From contig CM021318.1 in NCBI GenBank assembly GCA_010645155.1, positions 9,077,936-9,141,935 on the forward strand: a stretch of DNA of 64,000 nucleotides, read 5' to 3'. The position numbers and the translations under genes were made by a program. Shown here piece by piece: positions 11,272 to 24,700 of the stretch (position 1 is its first letter; each line of letters begins with the position of its first letter). Under the pieces are notes generated by a model that had not been told where the DNA came from, searched no databases, and worked only from the letters and a program-made list of their open reading frames with translations. This DNA comes from Tigriopus japonicus (lineage: Eukaryota; Arthropoda; Copepoda; Harpacticoida; Harpacticidae).

Positions 11272-14200
11272 AGAGCACAAAAAGCAGCATTTGTTTTAAA
11301 AAAATAATGTTCTTCCGGTCTTTAGCCCTAAACAGACACTTTGAGAGCTTCGTAGAAAAGCAAGCAATAAAGAACTTTCCAAAAAAAAATCATTTCACAA
11401 GGACAACAAAGTCTTGGTTAAGCTTGCATTTTTTGGCAACTGTTTCTCACATATCAAGAACACACTATGATGTTGTTACGGTACCTAAAATTGCTCCAGT
11501 TCATACCTCAAATCTGAAAGTAGTTTGAGGAAATCTGCCTTGAGATGCAGATGAAAGAGATTGAATGTCTAAGACGCATAAACCTCAATAGAAAGACCAG
11601 TGCAAGCCTAACATGTGCATTATTCAAATGTTTGGTAAAACGATTAGATCTGTCAAATTCAGAATTTCAAGTCGTATGTATCTTCCTGTAACCTTTCATG
11701 TCGGATCCAAATCAACTCAGTAGACAGAGAGAAATGATTAATTTCTCAGATTGAACGGAAATGAGGGCTTTCTTTCTTGTGAAATGCATATTTATTCAAA
11801 GGGAACTTAGACTTTTTAACCTGGATAACCTTGGAATTGGAATGATATTCTAAAAAATATTTCAAAGAAAGATCATTTTAAAAAGGCTCTTGATTTCGGC
11901 GTACTTCTCATTCGGTCTCCGTTTTGGCCTACTCGGTGGTTCATCCCTTGAAAAACTCATGTTAATTTCATCATGAGTGATTTGAAGAATGAACTTTTTT
12001 GAAGAGCGTCTTTACCTCAACGTCTAGAGGAAAAGAGGTACATCGTAAACTTTTTAAATTAAAGTCATTCATTAAAAAAATCAAAAAGTAATGAATGAAT
12101 CAACAAGATCAACAAGATTGGTCTGCTTCTTCTTTCTATTAATTTCAGTTTACTTACAAGCATCAAAAGTTTTTTAACGAGTCACAAAACAATGTCAAGT
12201 GACATACCGCGTGATTCATAAGTGTTGAGTCTTCACACTGCTCATTCCTGTGATATCCATTGCTCTCGATCTAGTCATTTATGTGATATATACGTATAAA
12301 CGTGCATTATCTGAACAAAAAGAAGTCACACTAGTCAGGGAGACTTGCATTAGTTCAGTCCAAGACTTTACAATAAGAAACGAAATGGCATGACTTTGAA
12401 TTAATAGATCTAACAAAAATGTGCAAAGCTTTTAAGGATGCGGCATATAATCATTCCTAACATATATGTGCTTTTATATGTCACCTTTCGATTAAGGTAA
12501 ATTTCGGAAGGGAGAAAGAAATCGGAGTCACAATCGCTGGTTTAAAAATGACCATTTACAGATAAATTGTCGTCGCTTAAATATTGAACTAGGGGAAATT
12601 ACTGTTTATGACTCTTGAAGCCAAGTGTTTGGCAAATCATATGACTGAAATACCCGGTAATTGGACAACTCTGCAACAATATATCGCTCGTAAATGGGAA
12701 TATTACTATCACGAAACCTAGAACACACGACCACTTCCTTTTTTCCCACAAAAGAACAAAAAAAAACCACGAAATAAATGAGAGAATATTGACTGTGACA
12801 ATATAATGCAAACAAAACACGATGCAAGTGATGGAAAGAGAACTGAAGAAATGTAATTTTAAATAGTTCGGATCAAAAAGTTGAGTTAACGAATGAAAAT
12901 GTTTCAAACCAAATGAAAAAATAACTAGTTCTCTTGTTGAAACCTTTTCTGTATTACTTAAAGCGATTGCAGGCCCACCTATGGCACTTTAGACCTACCC
13001 ATCAAATTGGCTTGCAAGGACCATCTTAATGAACCCATAGCTAACCCTTAAGCAAGATGTCGGCATCCACAATGCCATTAACCGCCCAGCAAAAATCCAT
13101 ATCTTATACCCACCACGTTGAAATTCTAGCATCTGAGTTTGCGAACGAGCCCTTTGAGTGAGATGAAGTCATAGGGTGCAATGTGGGTGTTTTGACCACT
13201 AATGCAACTGCTTCAAAACATGCCAATCCTTAAGGGACTTTCGGGGGAAGGCTTTGAATCTTCAGCGTAACGCGGAGAAAAAGTGCTTCATCTCGCAGGA
13301 GGTGTTGAAAGGACCACCCCAATTGTAGAAACATGGTGATGATAATAATAATAATAATTGCTCATCATCGTCACGGTCTTTTTCCTCGAGTTGGCTTGGC
13401 GTTTGATCACAGCGGCGTGTCTACGTACTACGGTAGGTAAGGGAGCTCCTCGCTTCGTCCATTAGAGCAAGAGGGTGGAAAATTACGCTCATAAATGAAC
13501 TTCTGTGCATAGTAGGGATCATTGTAGCCCCATGGAGGCTGACGACGAATCTCGTAATGATGATGGGTTCCATTCAAAATTAATGGTATCTTCCTTTTGT
13601 GTGTTTATAAAGAGACTTTGTCAATCGAGGTGTCCCAAGAATGCTGCCAAGGGACGTACGTAGTACATAGATAGGAAATCTAAGTCCTGAAGGGTTTGTT
13701 GGAAAAGCTAGACAAGACAAAGATCACATAGATCCAATGAGGGTCGAGGATTGGAGGCTAGCTTGTTCACCTGTGTGCCAACGGGTGTGTTTAGATCTTT
13801 GTCAACGATTAAGTCATTTTCAAAACCCCAAATTTCTTCCGAGGCAAACGCCTCAAGGACCATCAGATTCGAGATAAACGTCAGTTTAACTTCATTTGGC
13901 TGTGATTGCGGGCAGAGTTGATGTTCTGACTTCCATCCATAGATATACTTCAAACTAGAAAAGATCGAGGGTTGAAACTCAGGTCCGAAATTAGACTTTT
14001 CGATTACTCAGGAAAAAGTTCTCCGATTTTCATCTTTCTCAAAAAGCTTGTTAAATTCAGTTCGGTATCTGTGACTTGTTCGACTTCAACATTTGAAAGT
14101 TTGACAGGCAAGGGTGTCGTGATCCTTCAAAGCCTGACCCTATCGAATGGGCGGGAAAGAGGCTTCTCCTTCGTGGCTTGGCCGTATTCCAGTCATCCCT

Positions 14201-15317
14201 TGTGCTCCAAACATGATTGAGGTTTGTGTGAGGTCTCGTTGATCCTTCAGAGTGGGTGGGAGGCAACACGTACGTACGTAGTACGTACCGAGCTACAGGG
14301 ATGGAGATACTCGACGAGTGTTGCCCATGGGGTCGGGTAGTTCGTCGGTAGGTCGGTCGATCGGCAGAGTTGAGTAGTTAGTTCATGCTTGAAATGATGG
14401 GAATATCATGCCAAAAATCACTTGTAGACGCGATGCCGCTAACCTAACAAAGAGTCGGGCATTCCGACTACTTGCTCTGAGATATGGGGGATCAACTCTA
14501 TGGACTTCATAATTGCTCTGGGTTAGTTAGCTTCGCTTCTTTAGACAAAATGCTTTCATGGTCAAGGTAAAAAAAGCGATTCCGGATGTTGGAATTGGCC
14601 AGATCAAAAGATGCGCAATTGAATGATGTGTTGGATGAATTGAACTTTTCGTGTTCGGTTAACATTTCATCAATAAGACACGACTTTCAGTAGAACAGAC
14701 GGTGATTCTAAGTCTAAAATGAAGAACTTTGCTGCAATGCCTTCTAAGAAGTGTTTGAGCATCCCAGGGACAAAATGATCCCCATTAGCCCGATGATATT
14801 GCTCTCAAATCATTTTTATAACCAAAAGATAATGGAACCGGACGATTTCGGGACTGTAAAAGAGCTAAAATCATTATGCAATGGCTCTGGCGACCGCTGA
14901 AAAAATCAAATTGTCACGAGGGCTCATTTGATGACTTGAACACTTTCAATTGGAGTGCAAACCATGAAAAAACCCTTGGTTCATTATAACGAATATGCAA
15001 GATCAAGAAGACAGATCAACCTGCAGGAAAATACTGCATTTACAATTCACTTCTCCGACTAAAATATCATTAAACCTTTGTACCGTACAATTTATGGTTC
15101 ATAGGTAGTAGTTTGAAGCACAGCATAGATCAAGCCAAGAATGATTATTTTGAAATCAGGAGACCTGGATTCAGTTCGAACGCATAATGATTCAATCGGA
15201 ATGGGAAACGGTTTTGTTACCCCTGTGAGCCTAAAAGGTTCTGAAAAAAAACCTATTTTGGTTTCATATTACTTTAGTTTCAAGTCCTATAGGGCCAAGT
15301 GACATTGACGTCTTGAA
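11272..15317. other. Intergenic region
   Basis: I see no supported gene. The region is AT-rich to about 12.9 kb and then of mixed composition. It holds an (AAT)n tract near 13345 and two copies of an ACGTACGTAGTAC motif (13653 and about 14270). Short open frames at 13.7-14.3 kb have no recognisable features. Confidence 0.5.
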
Positions 15318-15318
15318 A

Positions 15319-15341
15319 CATATATAGATATATATATATAT
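15319..15341. repeat. (TA)n microsatellite
   Basis: An imperfect TA dinucleotide run (TATATAGATATATATATATA) immediately precedes the minisatellite. Confidence 0.8.
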
Positions 15342-15349
15342 TTGACAAA

Positions 15350-15520
15350 GGTCCACGGTTCTCTATTGGGTGCGCTGTCCACTTTTGGGTCCACGGTGCT
15401 CTATTGGGTACGCCGTCCACTTTTGGGTCCACAGTCCTATATTAGGGACACGGTCCTCTTGTTGGGTAAACGGTCGTCTTTTGGGGACACCGTCCTTTTT
15501 TGGGTACACGGTCCTCTTTT
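15350..15520. repeat. Minisatellite of nine ~19-bp units
   Basis: Units resemble GGTCCACGGTCCTCTTTTG and tile end to end every 19-20 bp. The first four alternate as a 38-bp dimer: units 1 and 3 are ..CACGGT(T/G)CTCTATTG, and units 2 and 4 are ..CG(C/T)(C/T)GTCCACTTTTG. Later units are more divergent (GGGACACGGTCCTCTTGTT, GGGTAAACGGTCGTCTTTT). Open frames across it are a by-product of the repeat. Confidence 0.85.
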
Positions 15521-16517
15521 TGTTTCCTGGAACAAGTTTAGTTTTGGTTCGCTATTTCTTTAGCGCAATTCTTGAGAGGTGTTCAATCAAGAACAAACAT
15601 GGTACTTGTTACCTTAAAGTTGTACGTACAATAACTCGGTGTGCATCCAACTCAAATGTGGGCACCAGACGTATGTTTCGCATTTTGTATTTTAGGATAA
15701 ATTGATCCTTCAAACATTGAACCATTTTGGAAATGAAATTAAAGAATCTTTGTGCTAGTTTAGCTAGTGAGTGAAGTTTTGGTTTCAAATTTCACCTAGC
15801 TTTCGCACATTCTGCCATGCTCAAATTAATTTTTTTTAATGCTTGAAAATAAGATGGATGAAAAGAAAGTTTCATGTGCTTGTTAACAATACAAAATGAA
15901 ACGTTTTTTAAATCCCATTTTTCTTCCGATTTTCACTTCTCATCAGTTTTACGTGTTGGTTTTGTTAGGCTTAACCTGAACAAAAACTCTTGAAAAGTCT
16001 TTCGATCCTTCGTAAGCAATTAAAAAAGTAACAATTTTCATCTTTCAAAAAGCTTTCATTTAAGTTTTATTTCATATTTTTCAACTTAAATACTTAAGTT
16101 TCCAAAGCATTTTTGTTAAGATAAATACATGAGAGACATCGGTTGTCTTTAAGTTCAGATGAAACTTCTGCATCCGCGACTCCCTGGAATGGATTTCTCT
16201 GAAAGAATTCATCAATAATATTGCGCTAATTTCGATTTCCCTTTTGACAGGTAGATCCAATTTAAATGAAACTGTTTTAGCTTCTCAGGATATTAGGTCC
16301 TTCAACACCAGGTTTCAAGGCCCTTTTTGGTAACATGAACAAAAGCAGGAGGTCAAAGTTTCACAATATCCCCAAGGCAAAACGTCAAACTTCAATCACT
16401 TTTCGATTTTCAAAAAATCACAATCTCTTCAGACGTGGTTTTTCTGAATTGTTTCTCAGATTTTCTCTACTGGCAATCTTGTACTAAACTTAAGCCTGTA
16501 TTTTGCAATACTGCCTG
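15521..16517. other. AT-rich intergenic region
   Basis: No gene or repeat structure was recognised. The stretch has many stop codons in all frames and homopolymer A/T runs. Confidence 0.5.
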
Positions 16518-17101
16518 TTAGCAGTCCCCCGAAAATGTGTTGGTTTCAAGATGCAAACTTGTCAATTCCAATTCCTTTGGCTTTTTTCTTTCCCACCGTA
16601 TGTCCCTGAATGAGTTATCAAATGGATCCAAGAGGCCCATGATTTGAAGTCTAGTTTTAATGACATAAAATTTCGTACCCACCATAATAAAGGCCCATGC
16701 TACGTCGTCCTCAAACAAAGATCCTTTGCCACTCAAGCCATTCCAAGTAATAACAGTTCTGTCTCTCTGTCTATTCATGGATCTGAATGCTTTGTTGCTT
16801 TGATCGTTGAATGTGACTTGCTCAGCCATCATTGAGAAGATGTTCATGACTTGAAAAGTTAATTGGAACATTGAATTTGTAATCCAGCAATTCCTTGTCG
16901 TTCTGCATAAGTGCATCTAGTTGGCAATGCAACAACGAAGGAAGGTGTGTAACTGGATGCAAGTTTTATTCGTTGTGACTTCCATAACGGTCTTAATTGG
17001 ACATTTTTTGAAATGAGCTGGATTTTGTCAATGGCATATCTTGAACTGGTTGTCGCATCCCCAAATGGAAATGAATGTCCTGATGTGAACAATACAGTCA
17101 A
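16518..17101 (-). pseudogene. Possible decayed protein-coding region, family unknown
   Basis: On the minus strand, protein-like sequence runs through about 580 bp but changes frame. It is open in one frame from 17101 to 16859, briefly in a second frame (about 16920-16830, reading ..MQNDKELLDYKFNVPINF..), and open again in a third frame from 16916 to 16518 (..NRQRDRTVITWNGL.. and ..FEDDVAWAFIMVG..). Overlap of three plausible frames over consecutive stretches suggests a gene or mobile element broken by indels. A multi-exon gene is the alternative. I do not recognise the family, and chance open frames cannot be excluded. Confidence 0.25.
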
Positions 17102-18284
17102 CTGGAACCGATATCAATTAGGTGTCTAATTATCGATATGAAAAACACTCCAAAAGGTCACTCAATGGTTTCCATTTTGCAGTTTCCACGAAATAAACGT
17201 TCCCAATTCTATCTATATTATTAACGAAAAATAAGTTTGTTTGTAAATCATGGAAAGCATGGTCGATCAGTTAGTTTGCTTTGCCATCTTCTGGTCTTCA
17301 TCGCGTGGTGCGCATTTCTGACATGTTTGCGTTGGAAAATGCGGAATACAACTTAACCCCCGTACTACAACACCCTACATCAGTGTGTAATGTGTGATAT
17401 CTGATCCGGGGAAAGTTTTAAACAAATCTGAAATTGACGAGTACGGGCTAATCCATATTCCTGAGACAAATATTTGGCTCGATTCGCGCGCACATGTCAA
17501 CGAGATTACGTTTCCTCGATCTATTTGAGACGCATCATTCTTCTCGAGGAGGTAGCAGAAATTTCGTTTTGGCGTTCACTCATGGCTTCCTACCAAGATC
17601 TATTTCTTTGGAAGTGCAACCAACAATGAACCAAAGCAAAGGTGGTGAGACTTCTGATGAACCTAACAAGCACCACCAACCATCTTCTTCAACGCCAACT
17701 TACCAACCACCCGTTCTCGAGATTGGTCTCGACGTAGCCGGGGTATCATCATTGTTCACTACCAACCTACACAGGGGACCGGGTCACCTGGGGAGGGAGA
17801 TCTAAGCTCGTGGTGATGGTTATGGTGGTTCAAAATGGTTGGAGAGGACTTAGGGTGAGCTCAACCAAACAAGGAGACAGACGCCACTCTCCTTAGTCCT
17901 CACGCAACGCAAGGGGGTGGAAATTGAAGTTTGGAACTACAAAGTGGTTTGGCTGGTACTCAAGTTCCATTTCTGAATTCATCAATCTTGAATTTTGGTA
18001 CAGATTATTTTTTCTTCTCGTTTTTTCTAAACGCCAAGAAAGCCATTTCTAGGAATGCGTTTACCTAGTGGATCAATGGTTCGAAACGTTCAAAAAAGGA
18101 TCATTTTGAATAATCTAGCTTGAGGTCTTTATATCGGTGATTCACCTGGAAAAAAAAGTTTAGAGGTGAGTCAAAGTTGTAGAAATGGCTGGCCCACGTA
18201 GTAAGTAAGCAATGCAACAAACTGGTTATTTTTTCCTGCATTTTCACCCGCTTCACTGAAGAAACTCGCGCGCCAAGTCAGAGA
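17102..18284. other. Region upstream of the semaphorin transcription unit
   Basis: There is no supported gene. GC content rises from about 17.45 kb. A 103-codon open frame at 17494-17805 on + has a low-complexity His/Ser/Pro/Gln composition and no recognisable domain. It may be chance, or part of a non-coding leader for the semaphorin gene. Confidence 0.4.
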
Positions 18285-18593
18285 TCAGTAGTTGTTGGCT
18301 TGTTCGTCCTCGCGCTCATCCCCCTCCCTAAGGGCGCACGTGAGCGCGCCCTCCCCAAAGTCTCTCGCACGCCCCGTTTATCAACAGTTGTGAGACAGCG
18401 TTGGTCACGAAAACTTGGGAGTATTGTTCGTGTTTTAAGCGTGTATCAAACCATCTACTTACTTCTAAAAGAGAATTGTGACAAAAAATATGAAAATGGA
18501 AATGAAGATTGACATCAAATCAGCATGAACTGTTCCTGTGCCTAATCTTGAGATACAAGAAAAGTGTTGCAACATTTAGTGAAGTGACTGGAA
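18285..18593 (+). promoter_or_regulatory. Probable semaphorin promoter and 5' UTR
   Basis: A GC-rich island (18240-18420, many GCGC and CACGTG-like words) lies in AT-rich surroundings just upstream of the signal-peptide exon. TCAGT at 18285-18289 matches the arthropod initiator consensus. No TATA box is seen about 30 bp upstream of it. The start site is inferred, not demonstrated. Confidence 0.35.
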
Positions 18594-18744
18594 ATGCGAT
18601 CAAGCATGCCTCCCCATCTTCACCGTCTTCCCCTCGTTTTGGCCCTTTTGGGGTCGTCGCTTTTGGCCCATTTGCCCTTCGTTCTCAGTTGGGGTGAAAA
18701 TGTGTCTCCCAAACTCCGGGTTAATTATCTCAGTCAGAAATCAG
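18594..18744 (+). CDS. Sema1a: Semaphorin exon 1: signal peptide and mature N-terminus
   Basis: The exon opens with Met-Arg-Ser-Ser-Met (an alternative start is ATG 18606), then a Leu-rich hydrophobic core ([20 protein letters not shown]). It continues as [18 protein letters not shown], which has the form of the segment preceding the sema domain in class 1 semaphorins. It ends in TCAG|GTAAGA (donor at 18745), leaving one base (G) of a codon. The next recognised exon begins AC-ACC-GTC, so G+AC gives Asp and the join reads QKS-DTVKNF. This phase match and the family N-terminus link an exon almost 18 kb from its partner. Confidence 0.8.
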
Positions 18745-21700
18745 GTAAGACACCGTTTCTTGAGATGAGATTTATGGCCCACTCATTCGTCTTGCTAAAA
18801 GACTCAGTTAAAAAGCACCATTTTTGGCAGAGAATTCATTGTTTCTCCATCTGTCCATGTTTGGCGTAGTTTATTTGCTCGAAGAGGTTCGTCTGTCCTC
18901 CTACGTACACGTGATCTTTTCGGTGGGGAGTCCGATACTTTTATGGGAGATAAGACGGCTCAACCAGTGAAGTAGTGATCAATATCATCCATCGGTTGTA
19001 ACGAGCTCATTGAAGACACGGACTGGGATTTGACGGAGTTGACCCCTGTTCTGACATTAGTTCTGATGGGAGTTGGCATCGTAAAACCAGGATCCATCTG
19101 GGAATGACAAATTTGCATATGCAGTCAACTTTCACCGGCTATTTCCACATGTTTCCAAGATGAGGATGATGGAATGGCATCCATAATTCCCCGACAAATT
19201 GGTCATCGCAGCCGAGAGACCGGAGAACCCCAAGCATAGATAAAACGGGGAAGAAAAACAAATGCGAAACGGAATTCAAGAGAGGAATTCCCCAATCCTC
19301 GCCTTGGGGATTGGCCATCGATTGCTCAAGTCAGGTTTACATATGCAGTCCCATCTTGCCTCGTTCATCCATTCTTGGATTAGAGCCCCCCATGGTTTGG
19401 TGTGCTTGACAAGCGATTATATTGTTTATGCCGTATTCAATTTTTTACGTATTAATTCAAGACCCGAGGGATGAGCAAATTCAGCTCATTTGATTTCTTG
19501 GCATACCCTTTGTAACAACGAAAAACACGTCTACAGATCTACAAATTGGTTTAGCTTGATGGATATCTTGCTATGGTGGCACGCTTTAAAGTTTGCATCG
19601 GAGAAAGTGGCGCATGTCTTGTCACCATAAAATATGTAACTGGAGATTGTTTTCGAGCTAATGACAAATACGTGGAATGAAATTAAACAAGACCTGCTCA
19701 TGCTAAAGAAAATTCGCACTCATCGTCCCTTTTTTTGCGTGTTCTTAAATTTCGTAGCTAAATCTGTTTAGCTCACGCAAGTTCTGAAATCTGAGCCGCT
19801 TTCCCTGCGATTTATAAATCAACACTTAAGTTAAGTCAGACATAAAATGGCAGTTTTTATTGGGCAGTGAAAAGCCACTAGGGGACGTTATTAGACCCTT
19901 TAAAAGCTACTTGAGGGCTTGTATTAGGCGATTTGGGCGGATTTTGGGAGTTGATTAAATTTTCCAGAGAAATTCCACGTAACAGATGATGTGGTAGCAT
20001 GGATAATGTCTTGTGACAGTGATTGATACGACATCAGAAATGCGTCAAAATGCCCTGAAATGACCTTCATGTTTATGGCAGTGCAATGCACTCTCTTCTC
20101 TTGACAATCAGTCCATAGAACTCTGGGGCACGTGATTTCACATCGCAAAGAATCATTCCTTTGATCTCATATTCATGACTTCTTTTCCCCAGGCTCGATC
20201 AGATGTCAAAGCAATCATTTTGAAAGTAGACCATTGGCAAAGCAAAAAACGAATCTCGTTTCAAGGAGTTTTGGAAGATGTTCATACTTGACTTTATTCA
20301 TCGTACCTTGAAATTGTGGGCATGATCAACTACGATATTCCACAAAATACAATTGTCGACGTCGCCAAGTTGTTCAGCAATTAATCGACCTCACTTCCTT
20401 CCGTTTGCTGTACTTTGTCAGCAAACGCGAATCATTCTACTCCAAGCTCACACATGTTCTTGGTTTTATGACTTGAGAGTCACTTGTTATGCTAATGATC
20501 AACCGCCTCTCTTCCATGATATTACACAAAATTTGAATTTTCCGCCTTTTAGTAACGAATCAAAACACTTAAAAACAACCTCTGGTTATTCCACAAAAGC
20601 CATCAAACAAACCCACATTTTGGCGTTGTCAGGAAGAAAAACATAATTTTTTCGGCCAGCATGGCGATGCATTATTGTCCAAGTCAGGGTCTATTTTTGC
20701 TGTTGCATGGGTACATAGTGCACAAGGCCTTGATATAGTGACCAGAGAACTCATTAGACCCTTGTGTGTGTACTGTATATGTGTGTGTGAGTGTGTGTGG
20801 ATGGCCTGGAGCGTTCCTTTGATGACCAATGCGTGTCGTGGTGGTTGAATCATCGCTTAAAGGCCTCTTTTCCTTCACACTAAGGAGCACGTAATAGGAC
20901 GTCTGCCACAGCTCATTATGAGAATGTAGATCCTGGGAACAATATGTCAGGAGGAGGCTTGCGGGGCTGCTGCTCGGTCGGAGACCATTGTGAATGGTAT
21001 GTCCATCTGAGATTGGAGAATCGAGATCCAGACCTTTTTGTCTCTGACATTTGGCAAACGACCGCCATAGATCACATTGTGCTGAAATCGCATGTTCCTG
21101 TTATTATCGCCATTCATCTGCAAATGCACTCAAATTGCCATTTGAAATGAGAGCGATTATGTTTGGACTCTTCTCTCTTGCGAGGCGTAAACTAAAAAGC
21201 GGTTTTATTTTTGCTCTCTAGACTGACGTATAAGGCATTCTTATTGCCAAGTACAGGGTGGAGGAGATCTATTCTGTCATATTTGCTTAAGAATAATACC
21301 CACTGTTGGACAAGGGCTTTTTGCACCGTTTGATCGTTCCATCCGTACAAATTGATGGCCAAACAATGATGGTTTTTTTGGTGATGGTTCCTGTCAACCA
21401 TGGCGTTCTGAAACCAGTTTTTGATCAAAAGAGTGCCTCCCAAAGGGAATCTAAGCAACATCTGGGATTAAAAATCGATGATGTTGATCATGATGATGAC
21501 CCGCATGTGCTCGGAAGAGGTCTGCCTCCACCAAACCAATCAAAACATGACAACAAACCAAAATGGATTTACTCATCATCTTGAGATTGAATTCGTTGAG
21601 CTTCATTCCGTTTTCGGTGGAGGGATTCCACATGGGTTCCTAGGGCTTAAAGGCGATGCCGCTCCATCAAGCAACGAGCCATCTTCTCAAAAAATGATCT

Positions 21701-24700
21701 TTGGGGGGGTTTGCTATTGTCAGTTGACCATCAGAATTGAGGCATACGTAAGTCGTACACACACATACTGCTGCCATTTAGATCTGGGCCCTCTTCCAAT
21801 CGATTGAGAATGTATAATTAAGCTTCATAGCCTGTCAAACCCTCCATAATGGATGGATCATCAGGACTGGCGAAGTTGTTGAAATATTTTGTAGATCTTC
21901 ATGTTGGACTTCGTTTCACACGGGGATCCTAAATTCCAGATCCTTTTAGGGGGACGCTTAAGGTTAGTTTCAGGTGCGAATCTCTCTCCTCTCTCTTGAC
22001 CTGGATTCAAAAGGAAGAGAGTCATAATCATTTGTCTTTATTTGATTGTTCACGCCAAAATTTGACAAGTCAGAGCCAGCGTCAAGAGATAGCGTATGCG
22101 ATATGTAGTCTCTCATAATTTTGAAAAAAAGAGAACAGATTCTTGGTCAATTTAGCTCTCAATTCCATCAACTTTCGTCCCCCGCACTTGGCACCAACAA
22201 TGGTGTTGTTGCATATTTTTTGGAACGAGCCTTTTGAGCGATCGAGATTCTTATCCAATTCAAAGACTTAGGGAGGTTCTGTGATGCTGAAGTGATCAGA
22301 CAAATGGGATCTGATTCACACCTGCTTAAAGGTAAACGAACTGCTGTAAAACACGACTCGGACATTTCTAAACATTCGGGGACAAGAAAGAAAAAAAAAT
22401 GCCCACCTTTTCTAACAGAACTGGGCTCACTTATTTCTCGTCATAGCCTTTGTGGGGTAAAAAGTACCGGACTTCAATTTCAAATGTCCTTTCACAATAC
22501 TCGATGTTAACCTCGAGCGGTTGTGCATACGTTGTTTAATACGGCGTGAACGTGTTGAAAAAAGGGAAAGAAAAGGAAATGTCATTGCTTTGTGACCATG
22601 TTTTATGGGATGAGAGTGAGAGCCAAGTTCAACAATTGGAGGGCATGAAAAATTGCCCGGCAAAGAAAACAACAAGGAGCGATTTCGCCAAAGCCACGTA
22701 GAAGGACATTCGTATCCTACCGAGCAATATCGCCGGGGGATATAGATTGAGATGGGGAAGCATTGTCTGTCCTCGTTTTATCACTCCCAAGCTTAAGGCA
22801 AAGAGGCTGCATGCGTTTATTGGCTCTTGGAGACTCGGCAGTTTATTTCTTTGCTTTTGTGGCCATGCTATAACAATGAAATCCCAGACTCGGCTGAACA
22901 GTGAACAACATTCAGTAGTACTGTCGATGGGTTTTTTTCACTCTTGTTGTTCTAGACTTCTCGGCACATTTAAATGGAGTTGGGCTGTCTGATGGTGAGC
23001 AAAGCAGCCAACCATCCCATTTCGGTTGATGTGTTGGTCCAAGTTAAATAAAAGTGGCAAAAACCACCGGAGAACATTCGAACGAGCATGAAAACCGGTT
23101 TCATATACCATCAACTCGAATCGCTAGACATTTAGATGAACTGTGAAGAAAAGGGATGGCAATCATAGCATTTGTAAAAAGAAATTTAGAACCGGCTACT
23201 GGTGTACATGCGGAAGAACAGGTATTTTTGTGAGGATTGGTTGAACCCTTGGCGCACCTGGAGTTTGCAATAGTGGTTTCCTTTCGGGGGTTCTCGTAAC
23301 GAACCCGTGTTTTTTTCTGTTCTTGTAGTTATAGATTTCGACCACATTTAGAAGAGTGCACCTCAGGGGGAAAAACTTATCTGATAGGTATGGCAATGCA
23401 ATGTAAGAGGGTTTTTAGAGCCTTCACAAGCTTGAAAGTGGTGGCTTTGAAGGAAGTTCAGACTCGAGAACGACAGAGAAGGATGTTCTTGCCAATTGTG
23501 TTATTATCTTGATGGTGTAACATCAAAAGAGCTTCTGCTTCTCAAAAGAGGCCACTTTTTTCGGGGAGGAAATGAACGGCGCCAAAGAAAATCAAACACA
23601 ATCAAAATCAAATTTCAAAATCACACCAAAATCATCACCTAGTCCGCCCTTGGTTCCCTCAGAAAAGGTGATAGAGAGGAAAGAGCTTTTCCTCTAGTAA
23701 AGCCAGATCCGATCAAGAACAGCGATTTAAGCTGACATTTGAGGTTTGGCGACGTATCTCATCCAGTTTCTGGTTTTCTTCGGTCATGCTGACGTCCTCT
23801 TATCTCCTTGGATTTCCGCCATCCACCGTGTTTTCTTGGCTTTAAGGGCCACTTTTAAAGAGAGGGTCCTCCCTTCTGGTTAAATTCGTCCCGAAATAGA
23901 AATCCACTTCGTGCCAAGAAGACATGGGTCCTTTTGACGCAAGCCAGAAGAACATGGACTTTGTGGGAGGAAATGCACAATTTAATGCCAGAAACTCAAA
24001 ATTGAACAAGCAGGGAAGGCTTTTTTTCCAGACCGCCCTGAGGTCATAGAGGCCAATTGTCGAGCTTTGGCCATTTCAAACGAATGGAGAGTCGACTCTC
24101 GACCGTTCGTCCGTCTTTGGTTAATTGGCGTTTCCTCCTCTCATCGCTGAAGGATCGTTTGGAGAGGGTGAACGAACAGAGACAAACAAGCTCAACAGAC
24201 TTGCATTGATAGATTTTTGTTTTACGATTTGGCGCATCCAATGAACCATAATACCCAATTAGCCTGGAATTGGACGATACGAAGGAACGAACGAACGAAC
24301 GAAACGAAACTCGCTCTGAATGACTTGTTCTCTCCATTCCATGAAGTATTTATGGGTCTCTCCTGACCCACTTAATCGCAAAAGGAAGAAAGACCATCTC
24401 AAAATATTGAACGCGAAGCATTCATCAGAAGTCTCCATCGCCGATCCTTTTGTTTCTGATCAAGAAGGAGGAGCGACTGAGTTGCGCTTACTCCTCTCCA
24501 CGTAACTTAGATAGAAGGCATAATGATAGTGATTCGCCTGTGGAATCCTGCCACGGCCTTATCTATCAATGGATCGAAATTTATGGCCAAGATTCTGAAG
24601 ACTCACTCGAATTCTGTTGTGTGATCATCACTCTTGAGCTAACGAAAGTGGCAGCTTTTTTCCTCCTTTCAAGACACTCAAGGAGGATCAATCGGGAAAA

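Noticed and set aside
15160..15215. tRNA-like words (GACCTGGATT, AGTTCGAAC)
   Set aside because: There is no matching A box at the right spacing and no acceptor stem. It was treated as coincidence.
17494..17805. 103-codon plus-strand frame upstream of the semaphorin
   Set aside because: The composition is low-complexity, there is no domain or signal peptide, and no donor leads in phase to exon 1.
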